Shown in pieces: positions 16,498 through 23,760 of a DNA stretch of 25,000 nucleotides; the first letter of the stretch is position 1; the number at the start of each line of letters is the position of its first letter. Under the pieces are notes generated by a model, which saw nothing but the letters and a program-made list of their open reading frames with translations, was not told the origin of the DNA and made no database searches. The stretch covers positions 1 through 25,000 of IMG/VR virus record IMGVR_UViG_3300006071_000089. One strand, given 5' to 3'. This DNA comes from a virus. A program made the position numbers and the translations under genes.

Positions 16498-18165
16498 ATG
16501 ACTATCGCAACCGATTTTACGATTGATACCGTAAACAGCCGAATCACGCACACTAGCGGCACCACTGTTTACTCAGTGAATGCACTCTATTCGTATTTAG
16601 AGAGCTTGTTCGCTGGCGTGGCTTATATGCAGTACAAGCCACCAATGTCGGCCAGCACACCGACTAACTACACGATGATCAACGGCTGGTTTATTGATGA
16701 GGCGACCTTGCAATTCTTGTCAGGCGGCGGTCTCGCAACACTTGGCTGGGATAATTCAGCGTATCCAGGCTCTGGTATTTTGCTTTTGCAATTTGGTGCG
16801 ACCTATACCGCGGCAGTCTCTAGCGACATTGGTAAGGCTGTTGTACAGGGCTCAAACACAGGGACACTAATCGGTTACGACAACGTCAACAATCGTTGGT
16901 GGGTGCGTCCGTTAGTTGGGACGATTGTTGCTGGCGCAACGACGATTACAAGCGGCACCGGAGCGGGAACGTCTACTGCGGTGACGACAGGTGAATCGCT
17001 GTTTTCAAACCTGTACTCACTTGGCTCACCATTGCAGGCCGGTACGCAGCTATACATCAGCCAAGGTGCTAACACCTTGGTGCCGAGCTACTGGCCTACC
17101 GGTCACGTCGATTTAGTTATTCCAGTTAAGCGGTCTGGCGCAATGCTTAACTCGGGGCAAGTCACCGTTTACGCGCGCGAGTATGGAAACACGTTTAACG
17201 TTTACACAATTGACCTGAGCTTCGGTGGCAGAAACCCGGTCCCGCTTTCAACGTCGGTTGACACATCAATTGTTGACTCTGCCGCAACCGTCTCTGGATG
17301 GACAACTGTACCGAATTTGACGTATGGAACAGTATCCAAAAATCTGAACAACGGCAATGGGGCAAAATCCTACGATCTCGTTATTGACTGCGCCGGACTT
17401 CCTGTGCTGAAAGTATACGAGTGGCTGCAATATCAAGCCTCTCGCGGCAAAACAGCGACGACCTATACCAACGGTACCCAAGGCCAGTTTTATCTCGGTC
17501 TGACCGGGTATACGCCTCTGCCAACTGCGCCGTTCGGTACGTTTGCCGGTGGAAAGTTTTTTGCCGCGCAGGGGATTTGGTTGCAGAATATGGCGACCGC
17601 AGACATCCAGAATTACCAGCTGACAGCTGACGATGCAACGACTCAAACACCGCCAAACACTCAATACGTGACCGTTAGCTCACTTGTTGCGGGCGATCAG
17701 GTATTGGTGGCCCGCACTTCCGGATCTGGAAGCACAGCCATTAACACGGCTCAGTACACGCTAGCATCGTCTGGTAATGGGATCGGAAGCGGTACCGTAA
17801 CAGTCAATGGGTCGATTAGCTCTGACGAGCCATCATCCGGTACGCTGCGAATTAAAAACGCAGCCGGTACTTATGACCGTTACTCGTATACAAGTTGGTC
17901 TGGATCGACGTTTACGCTGTCAGGAACTCTGAGCGCAGCCTACAACAATTCGAACATGTTTGTGCCTATCATCGACGCAACGGCAACGGGTACGAGTATC
18001 ACTACATCGTTAATTCAATCGGTAACAATCAACGTTGTAATTCGAGTCCGTAAATACGCATCTGGATCTGGAAATTCAATCCAGCCATTTGAAACGGCGG
18101 GAACTATTACTCCAACTGGTCTGTCTGTATCTGCTATACGGACGACTGACACAATCGCAGTTTAA
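16498..18165 (+). CDS. tail fibre-like protein, 555 aa
   Basis: The gene begins 14 bases after the terminator tail, whose GGG may act as a weak ribosome site 9 bases upstream. The N-terminus is of the fibre-adaptor kind (DTVNSRITHTSGTTVYSVNA, then ALYSYLESLF), followed by a long beta region with WRVRPLVGT-like strands (RWWVRPLVGTI), YAREYGNTFNVYTIDLSFGG and YEWLQYQASRGKT. The C-terminus (INVVIRVRKYASGSG, then FETAGTITPTGLSV) resembles that of the 719-residue protein, suggesting a shared interaction module. Probably structural; no enzyme motif is seen. Confidence 0.62.
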   Translation: MTIATDFTIDTVNSRITHTSGTTVYSVNALYSYLESLFAGVAYMQYKPPMSASTPTNYTMINGWFIDEATLQFLSGGGLATLGWDNSAYPGSGILLLQFGATYTAAVSSDIGKAVVQGSNTGTLIGYDNVNNRWWVRPLVGTIVAGATTITSGTGAGTSTAVTTGESLFSNLYSLGSPLQAGTQLYISQGANTLVPSYWPTGHVDLVIPVKRSGAMLNSGQVTVYAREYGNTFNVYTIDLSFGGRNPVPLSTSVDTSIVDSAATVSGWTTVPNLTYGTVSKNLNNGNGAKSYDLVIDCAGLPVLKVYEWLQYQASRGKTATTYTNGTQGQFYLGLTGYTPLPTAPFGTFAGGKFFAAQGIWLQNMATADIQNYQLTADDATTQTPPNTQYVTVSSLVAGDQVLVARTSGSGSTAINTAQYTLASSGNGIGSGTVTVNGSISSDEPSSGTLRIKNAAGTYDRYSYTSWSGSTFTLSGTLSAAYNNSNMFVPIIDATATGTSITTSLIQSVTINVVIRVRKYASGSGNSIQPFETAGTITPTGLSVSAIRTTDTIAV

Positions 18166-18176
18166 GGACTGAGAAA

Positions 18177-18614
18177 ATGTCATTCTCCTTTGACCATGTA
18201 AAGAGTCTGATTAACGTTGACCCCTCACAAACGTCTGTCGATTGTCAGGCTCTTTACAGCGCAATCTCGCAACATCAAGCGAGTGCTGGAGGGGTTATTT
18301 ATGACAAAATCGCAGTCGCCACAGGACTCAACCAGCTCGGCCCAAACGTTCAAACGGGTATCACCGTCGAACTATTGGGGGATTGGCAACTCAAATTCGC
18401 TGACGGGCAATATGTCGCCTCAGTCCTCGCCGGAAATCTCATCGGAGGACTCAACGGCGACCCAATCGCATACAGCGCCGGTGTCCAAGTCCTCTTAGTG
18501 CAGTCCGCATCGTCGACGGTGGTTACATCGTCATCGAGCGGATTGACTGACGCGCAGGCTGCCCAGCTGTCATCGATTCAAAATAACTCTGCGCTTATTC
18601 CCGCTCTTTTGTAA
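18177..18614 (+). CDS. tail module protein, 145 aa
   Basis: It contains VELLGDWQLKFADGQYVAS and GNLIGGLNGDPIAYSAGVQV, a pattern I have seen in many phage tail regions, often as a domain of larger fibre proteins. The N-terminal 50 residues include VDCQALYSAISQHQ, and the C-terminal 40 residues are a Ser-rich linker with LTDAQAAQLSSIQNN. It pairs with the 555-residue fibre gene between terminators 1 and 2. Probably an adaptor or fibre-attachment piece. Confidence 0.6.
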   Translation: MSFSFDHVKSLINVDPSQTSVDCQALYSAISQHQASAGGVIYDKIAVATGLNQLGPNVQTGITVELLGDWQLKFADGQYVASVLAGNLIGGLNGDPIAYSAGVQVLLVQSASSTVVTSSSSGLTDAQAAQLSSIQNNSALIPALL

Positions 18615-18636
18615 AACAGACCGTATATCAACGAAT

Positions 18637-18658
18637 GCCGCCTTTGGGCGGCTTTTTT
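18637..18658 (+). terminator. intrinsic terminator 2
   Basis: GCCGCC stem, TTTG loop, GGCGGC stem, then six T, directly followed by ATGAGC. The GTG start of the phosphoesterase gene lies 14 bases after that ATG. Confidence 0.9.
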
Positions 18659-18672
18659 ATGAGCTGAATATT

Positions 18673-19836
18673 GTGATCCTCGACGTTAGGCTAAAAGAGT
18701 TTGGAACTTCTCAGCAAGGCGAACGTCTTGACGCGGTAAATAAATATGGGACATTTCTGGCGGCAGCGAAAGCGCTTGGCGTGTCCAGGACTGCAATCAG
18801 TCAATCGATTGACATCCTGAGGCGAAATGCGGCGCTTCGCGGATATTCGCCTTTGCACGATATGACCAAAACCGTGCCCGATGGTTTCAAGGTCAAAGGT
18901 GTAAGCACCTATTACGACAAGGACGGAAAAACCAGAGGTCAGTGGGTCAAGTCAAGCGCAGACGAAGAGCGGCGGCAGCAAATTATCAAAGACACGTTTG
19001 TTGCTATGGCAAGTGAGTTGCCTCGCATTGCTCCAAGCGTTGCGCCGAAGGTAAGTATTGATGCGCTATGCAATTTATACACGCTCACCGATACCCATGT
19101 CGGAATGCTGGCGTGGCACGAAGAGGGTGGCGCGGATTGGGATTTAAAGATTGCCGAAAAGACGCTGACCGGATGCTTTGAGCAAATGGTTGTTTCGTCC
19201 CCACCTGCAAAAGTTGGATTTGTTTCGCAGCTGGGTGACTGGTTGCATTTTGATGGCATGAAAGCGGTCACACCTACGCACCAGCACATTCTTGACGCAG
19301 ACGGTCGTTTTAGCAAGATCGTACAGGTCTCTGTTCGAATGCTCAGGCGACTAGTCGATTTTGCGCTGAGCCATCACGAGAGGGTCGTTGTGTTGATGGC
19401 TGAGGGCAATCATGACCTTGTGTCCAGTATTTGGCTGCGGACAATGTTTAAGGCGCTCTATGAAAACGAGCCAAGAGTGGAAGTGATTGATTCTGCTTTG
19501 CCTTACTACGTCTATGAGCATGGAAAAACAATGCTTTGTTTTCACCACGGGCACTTAAAAAATAAAGATAGTTTGCCGCTACTTTTTGCCGCGCAGTTTC
19601 CCGCAACGTGGGGTGCAACGACTAAACGATATTGCCACACTGGTCACCTGCATCACTTGGACGAGAAAGAACACTCGGGAATGATCGTGACTCAACATCC
19701 CACGTTGTCGGCTAGAGACGCGCACGCGGCTAGGGGAGGTTGGATAGCCGAGCGTCAAGTCAGCGCAATCACATATCACAAGGATTTTGGTCAAGTGGCA
19801 AAGATAACGATCACTCCTGAAATGCTATTGAAATGA
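18673..19836 (+). CDS. metallophosphoesterase with N-terminal helix-turn-helix, 387 aa
   Basis: GTG start. Residues about 20-57 form a helix-turn-helix (TFLAAAKALGVSRTAISQSI) of the kind seen in phage DNA-binding proteins. A short linker contains HDMTKTVPDGFKVKGVSTYY. Residues 130-387 are a calcineurin-type phosphoesterase: D140-T-H142, GDW at 188-190, GNHD at 245-248, HHGH at 291-294 and GHLHH at 324-328. All two-metal ligands are present, so an active nuclease or phosphatase is likely. The DNA-binding module suggests a nucleic acid substrate; this is inference. It begins the module between terminators 2 and 3 and overlaps the next gene by 4 bp. Confidence 0.85.
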   Translation: MILDVRLKEFGTSQQGERLDAVNKYGTFLAAAKALGVSRTAISQSIDILRRNAALRGYSPLHDMTKTVPDGFKVKGVSTYYDKDGKTRGQWVKSSADEERRQQIIKDTFVAMASELPRIAPSVAPKVSIDALCNLYTLTDTHVGMLAWHEEGGADWDLKIAEKTLTGCFEQMVVSSPPAKVGFVSQLGDWLHFDGMKAVTPTHQHILDADGRFSKIVQVSVRMLRRLVDFALSHHERVVVLMAEGNHDLVSSIWLRTMFKALYENEPRVEVIDSALPYYVYEHGKTMLCFHHGHLKNKDSLPLLFAAQFPATWGATTKRYCHTGHLHHLDEKEHSGMIVTQHPTLSARDAHAARGGWIAERQVSAITYHKDFGQVAKITITPEMLLK

Positions 19837-20195
19837 AACTTAACTTTTTATTAAAGGTCTCACAAATGGATTGGGCAACCGTAATACCACTAATGATTTT
19901 TGTTGGAACCCTTGTGACTTCCGGGTTTGCCTATTTGTGGCTGAGAGCGGAGAAAAACTTGGATAAATTGTTGTCTAGCCATGACGATGATATTTCATCG
20001 CTAAAAAGGGAGCTAGGCGAGCATCGACTTCATGTGGCCGAGTCATACGTCACGCAGAGCGAGCTAGCCCGCACAATTCAAAGTCTCGAGAAAACCGTCG
20101 AAAGATTGCTCGATGCAATTAATCAAATGTCTCGTGATTCTAAAGAGGCATTTGCTGAGCTGCATCGTCGTATTGATGGCAAGGCAGACAAATAA
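19833..20195 (+). CDS. membrane-anchored coiled-coil protein before the endolysin
   Basis: The ATG at 19833 overlaps the upstream stop; an in-frame ATG at 19866 gives a shorter form that starts with MDWATVIPLMIF and may be the real start. One transmembrane helix at about residues 15-38 is followed by a long charged coiled coil with heptad spacing (SLKRELGEHRLHVAES, then LARTIQSLEKTVERLL). The topology and the position next to the endolysin fit a lysis or accessory membrane protein. I do not recognise a family, and it is not clearly a spanin. Confidence 0.6.
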   Translation: MKLNFLLKVSQMDWATVIPLMIFVGTLVTSGFAYLWLRAEKNLDKLLSSHDDDISSLKRELGEHRLHVAESYVTQSELARTIQSLEKTVERLLDAINQMSRDSKEAFAELHRRIDGKADK

Positions 20196-20650
20196 TGACG
20201 CCACAAGAGTTTGTTTCTGCAGTAGGCAAGGCTGCGCGGCAGTCGATGATTGAAACGAGGATCCCTGCATCGTTTGTCGTCGCAGATGCGGCCCTTGAAA
20301 GCGGGTGGGGTAAATCGCTGTTGAGCGTCCAAGGGTTTAATCTGTTCGGCGTAAAAGCAGATTCGTCTTGGAAGGGCGCAACCCTTACCATGCAGACCAG
20401 AGAATTTTTAAACGGCCAATGGATTATGGTTCCCGCTTTGTGGCGCAAGTACCCGGACTGGCTCGCTTCAATCAATGATCATGCTCAGTTTCTGCTTACA
20501 AATGCAAGATACAGCGGTTGTTTTTCGCACAAAGATGGGATTGGATTTGCTCAGGCCGTACAGTCGGCTGGATACGCAACCGATCCTTTATACGGTGAAA
20601 AAATAATCTCAATCATCAATCAGTACAAGCTGTCCAATCTGGACGATTAA
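20195..20650 (+). CDS. FlgJ-type endolysin (glucosaminidase-like)
   Basis: The 151-residue protein matches the muramidase/N-acetylglucosaminidase fold shared by the C-terminal half of FlgJ and several phage endolysins. FVVADAALESGWGKS places the catalytic Glu at residue 35, followed by FNLFGVKADSSWKG, LWRKYPDWLASINDHAQFL, and FAQAVQSAGYATDPLYGEKI. There is no signal peptide or transmembrane segment, so release probably needs a holin. It cleaves peptidoglycan glycan strands at the end of the lytic cycle. It overlaps the previous stop by one base (TAATG) and is followed by terminator 3. Confidence 0.88.
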   Translation: MTPQEFVSAVGKAARQSMIETRIPASFVVADAALESGWGKSLLSVQGFNLFGVKADSSWKGATLTMQTREFLNGQWIMVPALWRKYPDWLASINDHAQFLLTNARYSGCFSHKDGIGFAQAVQSAGYATDPLYGEKIISIINQYKLSNLDD

Positions 20651-20670
20651 CAAATACTCAACCGATCAAC

Positions 20671-20693
20671 AACCGCCTACGGGCGGTTTTTTT
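20671..20693 (+). terminator. intrinsic terminator 3
   Basis: ACCGCC stem, TACG loop, GGCGGT stem with flanking A-T pairs, then seven T counting the paired ones, directly followed by ATGGGC. The HNH gene starts 13 bases after that ATG. It is nearly the same design as terminators 1 and 2. Confidence 0.9.
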
Positions 20694-20706
20694 ATGGGCG
20701 CTCGAT

Positions 20707-21066
20707 ATGTCAATAATTAAACATTTAGTTGATGCCGCACAAGGCAAACATCCCCTCGGTACAGCCCGCTCCGGCAAGTGGCCGACTGTTCGCAAAAATT
20801 ATCTGGCTTTGCATCCAGTCTGCGAGGTCTGTGGCGGCAAAGAAAAGCTAGAAGTGCATCACAAAAAGGTCTTTCACCTTAATCCACAGCTTGAGCTTGA
20901 CCCAAACAACCTGATCACCCTTTGCGAGTCAGGAGCAAACGGCATCAATTGCCATCTCGCGGTTGGTCATTTGGGAAATTTCAAAAGTTTCAATCCAAGC
21001 GTCGAGGCAGACGCAAAAGTTATTCGCGCGCGAATTCAAAACCGTCCAACTTCAGCTAAGGAGTAA
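20707..21066 (+). CDS. HNH endonuclease-like protein, 119 aa
   Basis: Compact HNH protein: C39-x-x-C42 (VCEVCGG), H51-H52 (LEVHHKKVF), N67/N68 (LDPNNLITLCE), and C73, C82, H83 and H88. The GHLGNFKSFNP ending is typical of the phage HNH type that sits beside lysis or packaging genes and can assist DNA packaging or cut DNA. It is the first gene after terminator 3. There is no adjacent intron or second nuclease, so it need not be a homing enzyme. Confidence 0.85.
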   Translation: MSIIKHLVDAAQGKHPLGTARSGKWPTVRKNYLALHPVCEVCGGKEKLEVHHKKVFHLNPQLELDPNNLITLCESGANGINCHLAVGHLGNFKSFNPSVEADAKVIRARIQNRPTSAKE

Positions 21067-21068
21067 CC

Positions 21069-21269
21069 ATGCAAGATAAAAAAAACTGGCCGCTGTTTTT
21101 GTCCATTTTGATTGCGTTTTCAACTTGGGCTGTATTTTGTTATTTGCAGCCACAAGCCGCTCCTATATCTGACCTAGTGTCAACTATCAAGCTATATCTT
21201 GCGGGCGCTGGGGCGGCGTTTTTGGCCTTGTATCAGCCTCCGAAACCACCATCAGGCGGTGCATCGTGA
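21069..21269 (+). CDS. holin candidate, 66 aa
   Basis: A small membrane protein with a Lys-rich start and two probable transmembrane helices, about residues 7-26 (WPLFLSILIAFSTWAVFCYL) and 41-56 (LYLAGAGAAFLALY), then a Pro/Gly tail. Length and topology suit a class II-like holin that would release the endolysin encoded 400 bases upstream. No family signature confirms it. A run of eight A lies in codons 3-6. The stop overlaps the next start. Confidence 0.6.
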   Translation: MQDKKNWPLFLSILIAFSTWAVFCYLQPQAAPISDLVSTIKLYLAGAGAAFLALYQPPKPPSGGAS

Positions 21270-21592
21270 TTCGCGCTCTTCTAGCCGGGCTTTTGATTGC
21301 CTGTTTATCTGGCTGCGCAAATCTTTACGCAGGAATAGCCGAGTATCGGGTGACTCTGTTTTATGACCCCGGCGCGCAAAAGTGGGAATGCTGTACGGCC
21401 GAGGTTATCTCCGGCAAAAACGTAGCTGGGTTGACTTTTCACATCACCAAGCACGGTGACGACTGGGATGTTTCTTTGGTCGAACAGGCCGTAAACGGAT
21501 CTCAAGCGATTCAGAGTTTTGCAGAAAGCGTTGCAAACACAGCTGGCGACATCACCAAAGCGGCCATCGATGCCGCACAACTTATCAAGTGA
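21266..21592 (+). CDS. phage lipoprotein 1, 108 aa
   Basis: GTG start overlapping the holin candidate's stop. The signal peptide has a hydrophobic core (LLAGLLIACLSGCAN) and an LSGC lipobox, so the mature chain starts at Cys17. The rest contains YRVTLFYDPGAQKWECCTAE and a helical C-terminus with SFAESVANTAGDITKAAID. No family recognised. Outer-membrane attachment is inferred from the signal. It could be an o-spanin-like part, but it does not overlap an i-spanin gene. Confidence 0.68.
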   Translation: MIRALLAGLLIACLSGCANLYAGIAEYRVTLFYDPGAQKWECCTAEVISGKNVAGLTFHITKHGDDWDVSLVEQAVNGSQAIQSFAESVANTAGDITKAAIDAAQLIK

Positions 21593-21599
21593 GGGTTTT

Positions 21600-21977
21600 A
21601 TGAAAAAGCTAATTTTATTGGCAGTTTTAACGCTGTCTGCGTGCACGACCGCACAACAACAAACCGCAACATCCAGCGCGGCTCAGGCTCAAAAACTGCT
21701 GGCTGCGGCCTGTCCACAAATCAATGCGGCGATTGCTCAATTGTCTGCGCTTCAATTGCCAGATCAAGTCCAGGCTGATCTTAATGCGGCCAATCCTATT
21801 GTTCAGTCCGCATGCTCTGTGAGCGGTCAAGTGGATGCGACCAGCGTTAAAGCGCTTGGCATTACCGCGATCCCAGTCATCATTTCGGCAATCCAAGCTT
21901 CAAGTATGAGCGACACGGCAAAACAAGACATTACGTTGGGTCTGGATGCTGTTTCAGTTGGGCTGGCTTTGCTATGA
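21600..21977 (+). CDS. phage lipoprotein 2, 125 aa
   Basis: The preferred start is the ATG at 21600, preceded by a GAGGG ribosome site at about 21591-21595; it gives a clean lipoprotein signal, MKKLILLAVLTLSAC. A longer frame from 21519 would bury that signal. The mature part is Gln/Ala-rich, helical and low in charge, with two further cysteines (AAACPQINAAIAQL and VQSACSVSG). The stop overlaps the phospholipase start by 4 bp (ATGA). Similar lipoproteins occur in phage lysis regions; function unknown. Confidence 0.7.
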   Translation: MKKLILLAVLTLSACTTAQQQTATSSAAQAQKLLAAACPQINAAIAQLSALQLPDQVQADLNAANPIVQSACSVSGQVDATSVKALGITAIPVIISAIQASSMSDTAKQDITLGLDAVSVGLALL

Positions 21978-22762
21978 AACAGGTGCGCCTAGCCTTGTCG
22001 GGGTCGGGATTTCTCGCCCCAATTCATGCAGGCGCGGTCTGCTCTCTTATGGATAACGGCGTTGAGATTGTCGAGCTATCCGGATCGAGCGGCGGATCCA
22101 TCATTGCCGCATTGGTTGCGATCGGCATGGATGCCAAAGCAATCAAAGACTTGGCTATGTCTGATATTCCTAAAGGGATTATCAGTTTTCAGCCGCTAGC
22201 ATTGCTCAAGAAAGCGTACAACTCGGGCGAGATTTTGCATAAATGGCTTCAAGACGTAATCGGCGGTCATACGTTTGCCAGTGCAAAAGTGCCCGTTACG
22301 GTAATGGCGACCGACATCGAGGCCGGAAAGCCGTATGTCTTTAACCAAAGCCTGACCCCAGACGTGCAAATTGCTGACGCTTGCCGAGCCTCTGCGAGCG
22401 TGCCGTTTGTCTGGCAGCCAGCAATCGTGAATGGCCGCGCACTGATCGATGGCGGGACCTGCAATAACATCCCTGTCGATCAATTGATTGACGACAGCAC
22501 GCCTCGAGTCGGCATTCAAGTAAAAGATGGTTCCGGATCTGGCAAAATCGACACAGTATTTCAATTCGCTGGGCAGGTTTTAAGCACCATGCTCGATGCG
22601 AATGAGGGAAACATTGACGTCTGGGCTCAGCGCACTGGCGCAAAAATTGTCGAAGTCAGTGCGGATCCCTACGGTTTCTTAAATCCAAACCTGACCACGG
22701 ATGAGAAAACCGATCTGTTTAGTCGCGGTTATTTTTCGGTGACGACGAAACTTTTAGCTTAA
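21974..22762 (+). CDS. patatin-like phospholipase, 262 aa
   Basis: A Ser-Asp lipid hydrolase of the patatin/RssA type. It begins with the Gly-rich oxyanion stretch (LALSGSGFLAPIHAGAV), has the GxSxG nucleophile at S39 (ELSGSSGGSIIAAL), and the Asp of the dyad at D158 (ALIDGGTCNNIPVD). Between them are VTVMATDIEAGKPYVFNQ and ADACRASASVPFVWQP, typical of the family. There is no signal peptide. It lies coupled to lipoprotein 2 at the end of the late unit. A role in lysis, membrane change or lysogenic conversion is possible. Its last 44 bases overlap the end of the opposite-strand HTH gene. Confidence 0.88.
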   Translation: MKQVRLALSGSGFLAPIHAGAVCSLMDNGVEIVELSGSSGGSIIAALVAIGMDAKAIKDLAMSDIPKGIISFQPLALLKKAYNSGEILHKWLQDVIGGHTFASAKVPVTVMATDIEAGKPYVFNQSLTPDVQIADACRASASVPFVWQPAIVNGRALIDGGTCNNIPVDQLIDDSTPRVGIQVKDGSGSGKIDTVFQFAGQVLSTMLDANEGNIDVWAQRTGAKIVEVSADPYGFLNPNLTTDEKTDLFSRGYFSVTTKLLA

Positions 22763-22952
22763 ACAGCTCCCACAATCCCGGGTGCATTCGACGATCTCCG
22801 GCTTCCCATTGCTGCCACGCGCGACACGTCGAATAAACGACGTGCGCAGCGGACGTTTGAGTCAGCCCGACCTGCTCGCGTTTGGTGCGAATCTCATCTG
22901 GTGTTGGATTTGAATGCGGCCCTTTCGAACCACGGTTAGGATGATTAGCCAT
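22719..22952 (-). CDS. HTH regulator-like protein, 77 aa
   Basis: A small DNA-binding protein of the XRE-like group often seen in phages: PTPDEIRTKREQVGLTQ, AAHVVYSTCRAWQQWEAGDRRMHP and then GLWELFKLKV. In this group the W-containing second half replaces the usual end of the XRE fold. It is the third gene of the leftward operon and overlaps the preceding gene by 8 bp. It might control the operon promoter at 23809-23836 or the operator there; this is inference. Confidence 0.7.
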   Translation of the reverse strand: MANHPNRGSKGPHSNPTPDEIRTKREQVGLTQTSAAHVVYSTCRAWQQWEAGDRRMHPGLWELFKLKVSSSPKNNRD

Positions 22953-23418
22953 TTGTAAAGCAATCTCGCAAAATTTTCACTGACTCAGGTTTTTTGTCGA
23001 TGGCTTCAATTGCTCGCACCTCAAAAACAATATCTTCGTTTGGGGCAGTGTTGTTTGCTGTTTGTTCAATCCGCTGAATCCAAATATCGTGATTTTGATT
23101 TGCAAAGTCACGCACCACCGACTCTAGCCACTGCATCATTTGGTCTTTGCCGATTTCGGTAAGTGTTAGCCATTTTGAATCTGCACTTTCGTCTGTAATT
23201 TTGCACTCGCGTAACACAATCTGTGCAGTGAATTCGTTGTTGATCGGCGCGCCATCACAATCCACAACCGATTTTGTTGTGCCGTCATCGACGATGCCAA
23301 ACATTTCGTTATTAAAAGTTTTGTTTGAGCCGTAATCTGTGCCGCTGAGCGTGAACCAGTACGTTGTTGCTCCATCCATCGAATTGTGGTCTTTACTACT
23401 AAAATTTGCTGTAATCAT
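22945..23418 (-). CDS. unknown accessory protein, 157 aa
   Basis: The second gene of the leftward operon. The start is supported by a ribosome site (TAGGA) about 9 bases upstream. The first 70 residues look like a beta-rich fold (ATTYWFTLSGTDYGSN, MFGIVDDGTTKSVVDCDG), and the rest like a helix with charged faces (KDQMMQWLESVVRDFANQNH) followed by FEVRAIEAIDKK. There is no signal or membrane segment. I recognise no family. The 5' leader is shared with the next gene up. Confidence 0.65.
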   Translation of the reverse strand: MITANFSSKDHNSMDGATTYWFTLSGTDYGSNKTFNNEMFGIVDDGTTKSVVDCDGAPINNEFTAQIVLRECKITDESADSKWLTLTEIGKDQMMQWLESVVRDFANQNHDIWIQRIEQTANNTAPNEDIVFEVRAIEAIDKKPESVKILRDCFTNG

Positions 23419-23425
23419 TTTATTT

Positions 23426-23455
23426 TCCTATCCGTTGTTCTCGATGTGCGGTTGT
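23426..23455 (-). promoter_or_regulatory. repeated 5' leader, copy B
   Basis: Read on the minus strand, ACAACCGC, then core TCGAGAACA, then AGGA. Twenty bases agree at 17 positions with copy A (23761-23791). It lies just upstream of the 157-residue gene and ends in its ribosome site. Confidence 0.6.
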
Positions 23456-23456
23456 T

Positions 23457-23753
23457 TTAGATATTAGATAAAACAACATTGTTGATTTCTGCAATTTCAT
23501 TTTTCATTAAATATAGCGGAGCACAAATATCTGATAATTCACAGCCCGCCATCAATGCGACCTCGTTTCGAATCGCGCGCTGCTCTCTGCTGCTCAATTC
23601 CGTATCAATCAGAGCGTCAGCGATCGCCTCGTATGCAACTGCGTTTACCATTGATTCTGGATTCTCGACTGCTGCCCATTTGAATCCGCCAGCACCGATT
23701 GATTTGCGAACGATTGCTACTGATTCGTTAAAAATTTTAGTTGCGTTTGTCAT
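23457..23753 (-). CDS. unknown accessory protein, 98 aa
   Basis: The first gene of the leftward operon. ATG is preceded by AAGGA at good spacing. The protein is mainly helical, with FNESVAIVRKSIGAGGFKWA, then VAYEAIADALIDTELSSREQ and QRAIRNEVALMAGCELSDIC. There is no transmembrane segment. No family recognised. Its promoter and leader are the best-defined in the window. Confidence 0.65.
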   Translation of the reverse strand: MTNATKIFNESVAIVRKSIGAGGFKWAAVENPESMVNAVAYEAIADALIDTELSSREQRAIRNEVALMAGCELSDICAPLYLMKNEIAEINNVVLSNI

Positions 23754-23760
23754 TTTTCAT

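Noticed and set aside
16484-16501. Tiny frame starting at the ATG after terminator 1 (also at 18659 and 20694)
   Set aside because: The three peptides differ in sequence and have two to eight residues. The G-rich bases look more like ribosome sites than start regions.
10763-18614. Possible diversity-generating retroelement in the fibre region
   Set aside because: There is no reverse transcriptase gene and no template/variable repeat pair in the window.
20707-21066. HNH gene as a homing endonuclease in an intron
   Set aside because: It is not inside another gene, no split gene flanks it, and the type is common in phage late regions.
21519-21599. Longer N-terminus for lipoprotein 2
   Set aside because: It would bury a clear lipoprotein signal and overlap lipoprotein 1; the ATG at 21600 has a GAGGG ribosome site.
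21974-22762. Patatin gene as a CBASS-type defence effector
   Set aside because: No cyclase, sensor or ubiquitin-like partner gene is nearby; the neighbours are lysis genes.
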